Assembly (NCBI GenBank): GCA_002803225.1
Contig: NXFV01001021.1
Location: 1-44,223 of the forward strand
Direction of reading: 5' to 3'
Source of the DNA: Gamarada debralockiae
Lineage: Eukaryota; Ascomycota; Leotiomycetes; Helotiales; Hyphodiscaceae
Length of the DNA stretch: 44,223 nt
Within the stretch, counting starts at the first letter, position 1. Each line of letters begins with the position of its first letter. The notes below the pieces were generated by a model that was given only the letters and a program-made list of their open reading frames with translations, was not told the origin of the DNA and ran no database searches. A program made the position numbers and the translations under genes. Shown here piece after piece: positions 32,156-42,472 of the stretch.

Positions 32156-33140
32156 ATCACCCCAACAAAATCACTACGACCCTTCGCACGATACTATCAA
32201 CGCGACCTTATGTCGTATGACTCTAAGACTTAAGATAGTTCATAGTCACATATAAATAGCTTGCGCATTCGAGTTTCAGGCGATTTGGCCTAGGATTGCG
32301 TGCGTGGCGTGGCCCTGAAGTTTAGCTGGCGCAAGTGCGCTAAAGGGCCCTAAAAATACAGTGAGGCGAGCCTGTACTACAGTGTATAGACAGTGTGTAT
32401 AGTGTATATAGCGTACACTATTTACTTACTATACCCACTATACTCCTGAGCTCTACTCATCAAAATATAAGTATGCAGATATCACAATTAACTAAATACT
32501 AATTTCTATACTAATTTTTATACTAATCCTACTATGCTCGCGCCTTCTTCTGTATATCCTTGATCCCCTTCACGACCTTGTCAAGGGAGGCCTTTGTACG
32601 CACGCGCTCCTGCTCCATATCCTCTACGACTACCTCAATCGCCTCTAGATCACTAAGGCTATTCCCAACCCTAGCTATGATCTCATCAATGATAACCTTC
32701 CGCATCGAGTAGTAATGACGCTCAGACGGAGCGCGCCAACGGCTGCCGTACATGCTGTCAAGCGCCGCGACAGAGGGGAGGCCGCCTAGGCCAATTGTCC
32801 ACTCCCTCCACAAGCCTGGGATTGTGACAACATCGCGCGAGAGCTTGTACAAGGGCACAGCAGCTGTGGCAGTAGTAGCGGCAGCGTCCGGCGCGGCTCG
32901 AGCCAATGGAGCAGGGCCGCCCAGGTCGACTACGGCAGGCTGGCGGCGCCGCGCCAGGTCTAGTGGGGAGGGAGGGGTCTGCTGGCGCTGCTGGCGTGGC
33001 TGGCCTGTAGCTAGATCATAGCCCTGGGGGAGCATCCGACTCCTGCTAGGCGTGAACGTCAGGCTAAACGAGCCTGTAAGGAAGTCGTCTAGCTTCCCAG
33101 AGAGCTTGTCTAAGGAGCTTTGTACCTGGCCTAGGCCAGT
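32156..33140 (-). mobile_element. Crypton-like element, truncated 3' portion (copy 2, inverted)
   Basis: It is the reverse complement of the 1-880 sequence. The aligned coding part is 32532-33066, and the 3' non-coding part runs down to TTGGGGTGAT (RC at 32156-32165), after which the copies diverge. Compared with copy 1, many differences are C/T or G/A transitions. The left end on the element's own strand lies directly against P450 pseudogene sequence at about 33140, so most of the element is missing and the junction cut the P450. Confidence 0.65.
32532..33140 (-). CDS. GCR1_C-domain protein fragment (Crypton-type)
   Basis: A minus-strand frame is open from the P450 junction at 33140 to a stop at 32532. 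It reads a charged start (SSLDKLSGKLDDFLTG), a Pro-rich linker, then the GCR1_C domain (LWREWTIGLGGLPSV, YGSRWR, YYSMRKVIIDEI) and a helical Glu/Lys-rich tail. It is homologous to 8-517 with small indels in the linker. There is no natural start codon at the junction; the first ATG in frame is 33035. As a truncated fragment it is unlikely to be functional. Confidence 0.6.
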   Translation of the reverse strand, partial: TGLGQVQSSLDKLSGKLDDFLTGSFSLTFTPSRSRMLPQGYDLATGQPRQQRQQTPPSPLDLARRRQPAVVDLGGPAPLARAAPDAAATTATAAVPLYKLSRDVVTIPGLWREWTIGLGGLPSVAALDSMYGSRWRAPSERHYYSMRKVIIDEIIARVGNSLSDLEAIEVVVEDMEQERVRTKASLDKVVKGIKDIQKKARA

Positions 33141-34885
33141 TCACTGTAACCCGCATAAGGATCCACATCGGGCTCTACAATCTTCCCATTCTCATCCTTC
33201 CCAGCTCTGATATCAAAGGCCCAAACCAGCTTCGCGATTCCCAGAAAAAGATTCCTCTCAGCAAAGGTGAATACCAGGACACAAGCGTCTCTCAGAACCA
33301 TAACCATAATGATTTCTGGCCTCGTAGTCCGCTGCAGCAGCAAGTTCAGGAGCCAGCTTCATGACGCCAAGATAGTGGTCAGGTCAAACACCTCAGGATT
33401 TTTGAAGCATTTGGGATCATGTTGCATTCCCCAAGCGTTTATCATGATAGTGGACCCCTCCGGGATGAACTTGCCGTCCACCCAATCATCTACTCATCAC
33501 TAGTGACACTAAATCTTCATCATCGAAAGAACACGCACCTTCAGCGTTGCAATGTGGGGATGCCAGTGGAACTACTGGTCTCCATCTTATCGCCTCTTCC
33601 ATAGCTGCGATATATGGCAGTCGATCATAATCGTCTCAGACTGGTGTTCTGTTCTCTCCTACAGCAGAATAAATCTCCGCTTGGGCTTTCCTCAGCACCT
33701 CGGACCATTTGGTCAACGCCTGTATGCAAGAAACGATGATTGCGAAACTCGTATCACTCCCTCCTTCCATCATGACCCGCCTAGGAATATAGCTGATGTC
33801 GATTGAACTCTTAACTTCTCATTCTGGTCAAGGACTTTGTCCATGAATGAATCTTTATGGACATTCTTTTCGCGTCGACTAATAACAATGTCCAGGTATT
33901 GTGAGTAGAGCTCGTTCATCTCCTTGCTCACATCCGTGGCCCGCGATTTCCACATCCCGAGAAGTTGTTCTGGGATGTAGTGAAGAGCAGGCAGAATGTC
34001 GACTGGCGGCGTATTCCCAGTCTCCATTACTTTGGACCGGCTTTCCATGAGGGCGTACAATTTGGTCATGTGTGGAGTATCCGTTGAGGGCGTTCGAACT
34101 CCATAGACTGCATTATATCCATATCAGCCTATGAGTCAGGGTAATAAGCACCGGATCCATGTCGAGTACTCACGTAGACTCATCGCAATGGAGTTACTGA
34201 ACCGTTTTTGGTGACTCATATGCTTTTCCGGCTCCACCAGGAAGTCCCGACACATTTGTACAGCCTCCGCATTGACAAGCTTGGTATGCTCGTTGACGAC
34301 CATGTTTTCCATGAAGTGCTGGTGGATCATTCTCCTGAAGGCTCTCCATACATTTCCTTAGTCCATCACGAGAACGACATGGGAGTTAGCATATTACTTC
34401 TTTGGAAAGGAGTTGGGAATATTTGCTTCCCGAGTGCCTGCGATGATCGCCGCCAGTGATAAGTCTGTTCCCCACATAGGATGGTAGACGGTTGCTGTAG
34501 ATGCATGGCTTCTTATCGATGAGCTGTCTGATGAGTCTTTTGTCTGTGAAAACAATCATCGTTCCCGGTCCGAGTTTGAGGGAGTACATCCCGCCATATG
34601 TACGAGCCCATTCCGTGATTCCGGGAAATGTCAGTGCATGAATCCGAAGTCGAAAAAGCGTTCATACTTCAGGTGCGCATTCTTGAGCCGCATCTGATGA
34701 AAGTTTCCGAGGAGCGGCGTAGTTGGAGGACCTGGGTGTTTATCAGTGAAGTCGGCCATGCGCTGGTAGTATACCTCGAGGGAGATTCCGTCCCCTAGAC
34801 CCAACGAAGAGTATCACATAGACAAAAGCTATAAAGGTACTGAGACCAAGCAAGATGAGGAGAGCTATAGCTGTAGACACTACTT
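33131..34885 (-). pseudogene. Cytochrome P450 pseudogene, 3' end cut by Crypton-like element
   Basis: Most of a microsomal P450 can be followed. There is an N-terminal anchor (AIALLILLGLSTFIAFV near 34870), then PTTPLLGN, GGMYSLKLGPGTMIVFTD, WRAFRRMIHQHF, the I-helix-like GGS region, YDRLPYIAA, RWRPVVPLA, and the heme loop YGYGSERRLCPGIHL with its Cys ligand. It is dead for several reasons: no start ATG; an acceptor changed to GG before ITEWARTYGG; a TAA where Tyr is expected (HVVLVMD-stop-G) at about 34359; several frameshifts and stops in 33480-33800; a 1-nt insertion just after the heme loop (near 33257). The last residues of the enzyme are replaced by the Crypton-like fragment. The closest type by eye is the O-methylsterigmatocystin-oxidoreductase-like group; its substrate is unknown. 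Confidence 0.82.
34357..34441 (-). repeat. Introner-like intron in the P450 pseudogene
   Basis: The segment starts GCAGGCACTCGGGAAG, after ITGGDH, and contains AAAGAAGTAATATGCT (RC of 34388-34403) followed by AACTCC. Both blocks match glycerol kinase intron 2 in the same order. The donor is GC where the kinase has GT. A possible acceptor CTAAG lies at 34357, and splicing there would be in frame but would remove conserved residues. The homologous part covers about 34382-34441. Confidence 0.6.
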
Positions 34886-35272
34886 TGTGGTGTTGTTTGG
34901 TGAAGAGATGATGCAAGAGGAGGGTGTCCTATAATAACAAGCAATTTGACAACACTGACCTTTGAGCCTCTGTCTTTAATTTGTAGCGGTTGATTGTCAG
35001 CTTGGACGAATTGTTATTGGGCCAGGAAGACAACCTTAGAAACAGGGCTATTGGAACGCTCTGTCTCGGGGTGCGGGAAGTGGGGTTGCGGGGCAACTAG
35101 TCCGCCTAGCCAAAGCCAAATGAGGAACCATTCAGGCAATTACTGATATCCTCAGTGGGAGCACCATATTAGGATGCACTTCGAGTAATGAGATTAACAA
35201 CTTGCAAATTCTCTACCCAAGATGGCCTTCATAACATGAAGCATCATCGACTTCGATCTCCACGCGACAAAT
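34886..35272. other. Intergenic region between two pseudogenes
   Basis: No gene supported. Probably the former promoter of the P450 and the 3' flank of the monooxygenase pseudogene. Confidence 0.4.
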
Positions 35273-37179
35273 CTATCTGGCCTTACCAAAATGCAGCCAC
35301 GTCGGAGATCTCCCTCCTTCGAGCCCAATCAAAGTAAACGTCTTCATAATCTTGGCCCCATCCAATTGATAAGTCCTAATTTCAACCCCAAGAGCCTTTG
35401 CAGCAGCTTTCGCAGCAGCTTTCCATTCTCGCCCACCAATCCCAGTGAGCAGACAAAAAGCGCCGTGACCAACTAGGTCCATAATGGAGAATTGTTTCCC
35501 AGGATACCTTGTATTTAGCCAGGCGTGAGGCAGCCTGCTGCCCGGATACGTCGTAATTCATGCTCCAATACTGGATCGTCAGGTAACGCAGGGCGTGGAC
35601 CTTCGTCAGCCAAATAGACGGCTTTTGACTCGTAGCGTTGATTCATCTCGATACCCACACCGTGAAATTCATGCGAGGTTCCTTTGATAGCCTCCTGAAG
35701 TCTGACTCTCCTCGCAACGCCTTCTGGTGTCGATTCTGACAACTGACCAAAATCCTACCGCCGTGTCTCGAGCGAGGGATCCATCATGCCTAGAGCTTCC
35801 CAGACTGGAACATGATCCCGTAGACCTTGGTTTGCTCGAGTAATAACTGACTCTCCAACAGGTCGTCTTCAGAACTGTATGAATCGAGAAGTTGCAAGTT
35901 GGCTGTGCCTTTCATAACATACGCGATCTTCCATGCTAAGTTGTAAGCATCTTGGATGCAGGTATTGGAGCCTAGGTCGTTCAGAGGAGGATGACGATGA
36001 ACCGCATCACCAAGGCAGAAGCTTTGGTGGTCAGCACAGAATCGTTCATTCAGAAATAGAGGCTCACATATTGTCCTCAGAGTAGTATTCGGCTACAATT
36101 TCGTTGATGAACCACTTTGAGATACCAAGAATTTCGAGTGGTAGGGAATCATCTCCGACAATGTTCTTGCAGGCCAGAAGGTATTCCTCTTCTGTGGGAT
36201 TGAAGTCGACGCCCGCTCCCGGCTTGGGGAATAGAATGAACATCCATCTGCTTCAATTAGCATGGAACCGCCCTCAAGCATTGGGTACACACTCATTCCA
36301 TGGTTTGACCATCCGCACTACTGAAGCCCACCCAAAATCTGGCTGCTCTTCATCAGGTCGCATCACCCAGTGCAAGTTTCCTCTTCATGTATCAACCACG
36401 TAGCTAAGATCCACGTTGACTAGAACATTGATTGCGAGACCTTGGCCAGTTTCTTAATCAGAGGGATCTTCAATTGTCTCAGCACCTGGCTCCGTGCCCC
36501 ATCACACCCCAACAAGTATTTAGACCGAATATGATACACGTGCTTCGAAAGGTTGTCTTGGACTCTGCTGAGTATTCTACCGCCGTATTCCCGTTCAAAG
36601 GAGAGGAAAGAGGTGTCGAAGCGGCATGAAAAGCCGTTGTGGCAGGCATGGCCGACAAGAATGGGCTCGAGCGGTGTTTGTGGGATGTCGACGTGTGTGC
36701 AAGGACTTGCAGCATCATAATCGCCCTAAGTCTATGAATCAGTTGGAAATCTTGCGGTTCAATCCATCGTTCACTCACTGCGCGTGCAGGATCATTTCCC
36801 TAAGAGTAAATCCTGGCAAACTCCTCCCCCGTCATACTTCGACACCATCTGGTATGTTGCATAGAACCCCCGAGGCACAGCAACCTTCAAATATGCTTCT
36901 TCCAATCCAATATCTCGAAGGCACTCTAGAGCCGCCATGTTCGTTACATGGGCCCTTGGGGTATCGGCGGTGTTCGGTGTCGCCGCGACCATGATCCCTT
37001 TTAACCCTGTCCAAGGTTAGCACGAGTGCTCTTCTGTGAGTGGCACCCTCACCACAGTGTATTAAGGAAGCGGGCCAACAACGCACCTGCGGGACCTGCC
37101 CCTACAATCAAGAGGTCAGTTTCAACAACGCGATCTCCATCGTGGCCGCAGACGCGTCTGCGTTGCCGTCCATGTTCAT
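35273..37179 (-). pseudogene. Phenol 2-monooxygenase-type FAD monooxygenase pseudogene
   Basis: An aromatic-ring hydroxylase of the PheA/TfdB type can be traced over its length, but in changing frames. In order: the FAD-binding GxGxxG (DLLIVGAGPAGALLARFLN), GIMVAATPNTADTPRAH, GEEFARIYS, SPCTHVDIPQTPLEPILV, the CDGARSQVLRQL (DG) motif, WVMRPDEEQPDFGW, FPKPGAGVDFNPTEEEY, the second FAD motif CLGDAVHRHPPLNDLGSNT, and the C-terminal TTYPGSRLPHAWLNTRYPG, MDLVGHGAFCLLTG. There is a frameshift between ATG 37179 and the GxGxxG, in-frame stops after SYVVDT and YARIYS-like regions, and a frameshift before TTYPG. Functional members hydroxylate phenols to catechols with NADPH and O2. It is co-oriented with the P450 pseudogene. 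Confidence 0.85.
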
Positions 37180-37864
37180 TCTTGTGAATTGAGTCATAAC
37201 TTTTGGGTCACAGACCTTGGTTGCAATATTATCATGGCGTTGCTTGAATGGGATAATGGTGTCTCTTTATAGACTCATGGCCTTTCAATGGCTGTATTCC
37301 AGAGCTCAAGGCACATCAAATGTACCGTGAGCATGAGCTCTTGGATTGGCGTAATCGTAAGGCGGAAATATGCTGATAGAAAACATCTCTAAGTTTACGT
37401 GAGCCTGATGTAAAACTAGCAATTGCATTGAGGGGTATGAGCACTCGAAATGGGAGTAGTCCATCATTAGAGGCTTGTTTTCCCCCCGTATGAGATGTTG
37501 CTCGCAGATTTCCTCCGCATCCGGTCGCGAACCTTGAATTGCCGCGCCGACGCGTGGACTTCACCCCGCATTTGGCGAACATTCGACCGAGAAACCACGA
37601 CCCCTTTTAGTTCTGTTCCTCACACCGTTTTCCTATTCCGTCTCACTCCTCCATGCCCACCACTCAATGCCGTTTGCCAACTCCCCGCCTTATGAAGGCC
37701 CTAACATCCTGCCCTATGACGTGAGACCACACGGGTCATCCTGTCGCCTTCGAACATCCTATATCAATTGCCCACGAATGTCAGAAATTCGCCGAACCTC
37801 CCAAAAGCTCATCGTGTTGAGCATCAGCCCTCCTTAATAGCCCGCCAATACACACTCAGCAATC
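37180..37864. other. Intergenic region, divergent between monooxygenase pseudogene and dioxygenase
   Basis: No gene supported. A CCG-N4-CGG everted repeat (37515-37524), a layout recognised by some Zn2Cys6 factors, lies about 340 bp upstream of the dioxygenase start and could be a site for the cluster regulator; this is inference. Confidence 0.35.
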
Positions 37865-38866
37865 ATGTCGCCTTCTGCTCTAAAGAAGATCAGTCTCAAC
37901 CGCATAGCTCATGTTTACTATACCCACAAAAACCTCGAAAAAGCGCACCAATTTCTCTTAGATTTTGGCTTCAGCGTTACCAAGCAAACCGAAAACGAGA
38001 TCTACTATCGCGGTTACGGTACAGAACCGTTTTTGTATTGCGCGAGGAAAGGAAATGAGGATGTCTTCGGTGGCACTGGATGGGTGGTAGATTCGATGGA
38101 AGATCTCGAATTAGCCACGTCTCTCCCAGGGGCAACTCCCATCCACGACTCGGACGCTCCAGGAGGCGGAAAGAGAGTCACTTTTTACGACCCAGTGGAC
38201 AATTTCCCCTTCCATCTGGTGTATGGTCAAACATCAGTCGAGATTACGGAGACTTTCCCAGAACTGGCCTACAACTTTCCAACTTCCAAACATAGACCAG
38301 TGAACAAACCCCAGCGCTTCAAGCAAGGACCAGCTCCCATCCACAAGCTTGGCCATTTCGGTATGTGCGTCACCAACTACAAAAAAGCCTTCGAGTTCTA
38401 CACCTCGAACTTCAATTTCAAGCCCAGCGAGCTGGTTTATGCTCCCGATACCAAGGATGATATCACGACGTTCATGCATTTAGATCGGGGACAGGAGTGG
38501 GTTGATCACCACGCATTCTTCTTTTTCGAGGGTCCCAAGGCCCATGTTCATCATTCGAGCTTTGAGGTCTTTGATTTCGATATCCAGATGCTTGGTCATA
38601 CGTGGTTGGTAGAGAAGAAGTACCAGAATTGCTGGGGAGTCGGAAGACATGTGATGGGAAGCCAGATTTTTGACTACTGGTATGTTTTGATCATTCAATA
38701 AAGGCTATTTACTAATTGAGATAGGTTTGATCCAAGTGGCTTTATTCTGGAACATTATGTCGATGGGGACTTGGTGAATGAGGAGACTCCGATCAATCGC
38801 ACGATGGCGGGGCCAGGAAATCTTCATGTCTGGGGACCGGAAGTGCCTGCCACTTTCCTACAGTGA
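37865..38866 (+). CDS. Extradiol ring-cleavage dioxygenase (BphC/VOC type)
   Basis: Exons are 37865-38679 and 38725-38866, giving 318 aa. Two-domain VOC protein: residues ~10-125 form the degenerate N-domain and ~158-300 the catalytic domain. Predicted Fe(II) ligands are His164 (GHFGMCV), His230 (VHHSSFEV) and Glu281 (SGFILEHYVDG). His215, His261 (GRHVMGS) and Tyr271 sit at the same spacings as the catalytic His195, His241 and Tyr250 of bacterial BphC (ligands 146/210/260). All six are present, so it should cleave a catechol-like ring next to the hydroxyls. The intron (38680-38724, 45 nt) is phase 2 and splits DYW-FDPSG. It lacks a signal peptide, so is probably cytosolic. It is surrounded by a phenol-hydroxylase-type pseudogene, a Zn2Cys6 gene and an FAH-family gene. 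The real substrate is unknown. Confidence 0.85.
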
Positions 38867-39257
38867 TTTTTGGTCTCTTTGGGATCGTTTTGGCAGTCTT
38901 ATTCTTTGTTGGACTTTTTGAGAGATTGAATTTTGGTGAAAAATATGTAAGCGGAATTTTGACAATTCTCTGGTCTATTTCAGGGCCTCACTTTGCCTTG
39001 ATCTCCATTTGCTTTTCCCAACTGAGCATTTCTTTGTTGTATTTTTCAGCTGCCTTCGACAGGTTATTCAATAGCTGTGTGCAATTCCTCCAAAATTTTC
39101 TGCCCACTTCACGGACATAAGACAACCTGCAGCCCCACCACGGTCAAATTCTGACTGGCTAGAATCGCACCGAGCCAATGGGGTAATCACCACGTGACGG
39201 GCCCAATAAAGCTTAGTGACCCGACGCCAAGTTAACCCCAGGTGAAGACGGATTAAT
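38867..39257. other. Intergenic region, dioxygenase / regulator
   Basis: No gene supported; 3' flank of the dioxygenase and promoter of the co-oriented Zn2Cys6 gene. Confidence 0.4.
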
Positions 39258-41893
39258 ATGGCGTTCGTCCCACCACCCACGGAGCGGAGTCAAGGAACAA
39301 ATCCCATCATGGATGTGCAGGAAGATGCTCCGTCAGGGGCTGCTAATGCCCCGGAAAACAGAGCGCCTCTGGCGTGCGACAGGTGCAAGAGGCACGTGCC
39401 TGTCATTCTCTCGTCCTTCTGGGTTCAACGAAACGCTAACTGACTGATCTTAGACGAAAGATCAAGTGGTTAGTTTCTAAATGGATCGGCTCCTCTTGGA
39501 TTTAGCTAAGGATGCCGAAGTGATCGAACACGGCCGACTTGTCAGTCTTGCCTGAAGACTTCGAAGAGTTGCTCGTATCCTGCTTCATCCCAGAAGCCGG
39601 GACCGAAGCCAGGTAGACTAATTTTCATGCCCCTTTTTTCTCTTTCTCTCTCGGGCTCGAATGCTGAATGACTGAACTTGGCAGGCGTCCCCCAGCGTCG
39701 GAAGGTTAGGCGCGTCAGTGGTACCAAATCCAGTCCATATCCGTCGCCTGCGTCGAGGAGAGATTCACATCCCGTCGCACGTGGTTTCGTCAACGAAGGC
39801 GATGGCTTAAGTGGTAGCAATATTAATGCTTTCACCTCGAATTTCGACCGCCGACGCAGCGTTGCTGCCCCAATTCAATACTCTGGCACCCACACCCGTT
39901 TCATCGAAGGCGATGCGTTCCACCCTCTCCCACCCCCGCAACAATCTCCCCATGTTTCCATTTCATCTCCCGAAACTGAAAAGTCCGCTTCTAGAGGGCA
40001 CGCATTATCACATCTACTACATCTCTCTCATGATCCTGTCCCAAATGATGATACACAGGCTACCGACTCAAACCAAATGGTTGGTCAGTGGAGGGGGATC
40101 GAAGCCGTCTGTGCCGATCTAGAAATCAGCCCCGATGTTTACCCTTGCTTGTGAGTTTAAACGCCCTGCAATGTAGAATTTTCCACGAGCTGATTAGCTA
40201 CAGGGTGAGCGCATACTTTGAAAACATGACAGCATTCTCCCTGTTCCATCGACCGACGTTCGACGCGAAAGTTTCATCTATCCACTCGTCAGTTCAGCAA
40301 CGCGCTCTTCTATCTTCTATGTTCGCCTTCTCTGCCCGATTCACAGACATCAGCCAAAACCGCACGGCAGCACGATGCAATATTCCCTCGCATGAGCACT
40401 TCCGCAAGATTGCTGAAGAGTCAGTCGACCAAGCATTGCGGGAATGCTTAGATGACTCCCCTCCATTATGTTTATTGCAAGCTCTGATATTAACGACCTT
40501 CCAACAGCTCACTAATGGAGTTCGAGGACGCTCTTGGAGAGCACTTCATACCTGCGTTAGCCTAGCATACGATCTGCACTTGCACCTTGTCGATAAAAAT
40601 GCCAGAAAAAGAAGTCCAAACAATACCGAATTTCACTTACTCGAAGAGAAACGTCGCGCCTGGTGGGCTATCTGGGAGTTTGATGTGTTTGCAAGCACGA
40701 TTCGGAAACTACCAACAGCAATTGACTGGATGAACAACGAGACATGGCTGCCAATCGACAATGAGCTTTGGTTCAACAATACTATTGCAAGAAGCTGCAC
40801 TCTCAATCCGGACCCCGCTGTGGCGTGGAAGGAGCTCGAGAATACAGGCAACCAGAGCCCACAAGCCTGGTTCATAGTTGTCAATGCTCTGATGAGATGT
40901 GGCCATTTGGTCGCCTTTCCGCAAATGTATTCCAACAATGAACGTTCTAGTGGCGACGCTTCCACTGATGTGGATGCCATACAGGCGGCTCAGTCAAACC
41001 TCGACGTCCTGGCAAATTCTCTCTACTGCTTGTCGGCTGCACTTCCCGACAATCTCTCTTACAACGGAGAATTTCTCAACTTTTCTACTGGAAGTTCATT
41101 GCAGGCCGACAGTGCGAAGCATGGTATCCACATCATGACGCAACTATGCCGATTTATGTTGCATCACCTGCGAGTGTTCAGCAGCACATATCGACAACTA
41201 GGCGTAGCTGATTCATCCTCTTCGGAGCATTCTGAAAATGCTGCTCCAACAAATACCCTGGATTCTCTCGACAAAGCAGCATGGAACGTCTACCTTGCGG
41301 CTGCTTCGGAAATAGTCACCATCGTGAGAAACAGCTCTCCGAAACACGTTCGCTATGTCAATCCATTCCTGTCAAGCACGATATGGCTGGCAGCCGCTGC
41401 ACAAATTATCTCTCGCAAAATTGGGCCTCATATTGTGAATCGAAGGGTGGCTGAATCAAACCTCGATTTATTACAGATGAACCTGGATGCCTATGTATCA
41501 TTTTGGGGAGTCTCCAGCATACTGCAACAGAAGCTGAAAGTACTCAATGCAAGACTGGAAACTGTCAGACCTCCAGGCCCCAGTTCCGAAGGTGCCAAGT
41601 TGCAAGAACTTCAAAGTCAGCAGACCACAAGTTCCTCCGTGGTGAATCAGGCGCAGCAGTCTACAAATTCCAACGGCGGTTTTCAAAACGGAACCACAGG
41701 TGCAATTCAGTACCCGCCCATCAATCAGCAAGCGTTCACCCCTTCCATCAACGCTGTTCAGGGACCAAATCTAGATGTCTGGTCTGTACCGCAGCCTTTT
41801 AACCTCGGAGACGGAATGATTCTAGACCTGACTTCAAACAACATGTGGGGATATGGCCTTGACGAGCTTCTGATGTACGGTGGATTTGAATAA
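39258..41893 (+). CDS. Zn2Cys6 transcription factor with fungal-specific TF domain
   Basis: Exons are 39258-39391, 39454-39468, 39521-39612, 39685-40150 and 40204-41893, giving 798 aa. The binuclear zinc cluster is complete once spliced: Cys40, 43, 50, 57, 60 and 67 (CDRCKRRKIKC, then TCQSCLKTSKSC). A basic linker KPGPKPGVPQRRKVRR and a Ser/Pro-rich low-complexity region follow. The fungal-specific domain starts at ~236 (SAYFENMTAFSLFHRPTFD) and includes GVRGRSWRALHTCVSLAYDL and RRAWWAIWEFDVF. The tail is Gln/Asn-rich and acidic (FNLGDGMILDLTSNN), a plausible activation domain. The first intron uses a GC donor, and exon 2 is only 15 nt. An in-frame ATG at 39309 could be the start (781 aa). 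Lying between the dioxygenase and the FAH gene, it is the likely cluster regulator (inference). Confidence 0.87.
39392..39453 (+). other. GC-AG intron in the Zn2Cys6 gene
   Basis: The donor is GCACGT in ..AAGAG|GCACGT.., with branch GCTAAC and acceptor CTTAG. Only this donor rebuilds the CKRRKIKC zinc-cluster sequence; the GT 4 nt downstream would give another frame. Confidence 0.8.
39454..39468 (+). other. 15-nt microexon encoding the centre of the zinc cluster
   Basis: Between a GC-AG intron and a GTTAGT...CGAAG intron (39469-39520), 15 nt encode most of RKIK plus the first two bases of the third Cys codon. Both flanking joints are phase 2, and skipping it would remove exactly five residues, including that Cys. 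Confidence 0.8.
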
Positions 41894-42472
41894 TCCGGTG
41901 CTCTCTCTTACGGCAATTCAATTCCACACCTACTAACTACAAAGGGGCTTTTCGGAGGATCAGTTGCAAAGGCTGTTCATATGCCCATCATCGCACCTTC
42001 GCAGCCGAATTCTTTATTGATCATACTTGCTCGCAGCTAGCCATTCTTCTGTTGATCTTACAGCTCATGGAGTACGAAGGCTTGTTCTGACTCACAATCC
42101 CACCGAAAGCGGCCCATCTCGAACTGCCGGGCGATTTTGAAAGCGGAATTCCTTCAATGCGGGGTAATGCGGGGCAATTTTGGCCACCCGAACCCGAATG
42201 TCTGTACGGATGCACATCCGCTATGTCAATATTCAGTCTGTCCCACTACTTAGCAAGATTACTCAGTCTGACAACTTTTCAAGGAGAGATTTGAAATTTG
42301 AACGATCTTCGCGTCCACTTATATGCCCGACGCGGGACGCGATGGAATAAGCCCGAGACTCCGCGGATTTACTTTAGATAAAGCCGACCTAAGCACGAAT
42401 TTTTCTTGCAATATCCTCTTTTTAACACAGCTCGGAGGAGCACCATTAATTCTCTTACGAACTTGATCCAAA
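41894..42472. other. Intergenic region, regulator / FAH gene
   Basis: No gene supported. A CCGCGG palindrome (42361-42366) about 110 bp before the FAH start is a possible CCG/CGG site; weak. Confidence 0.35.

Noticed and set aside
1..33140. Starship-type giant element bounded by the two recombinase-like ends
   Set aside because: Only GCR1_C C-terminal parts are visible; no DUF3435 captain gene and no cargo signature. The two ends are inverted copies rather than the two sides of one element.
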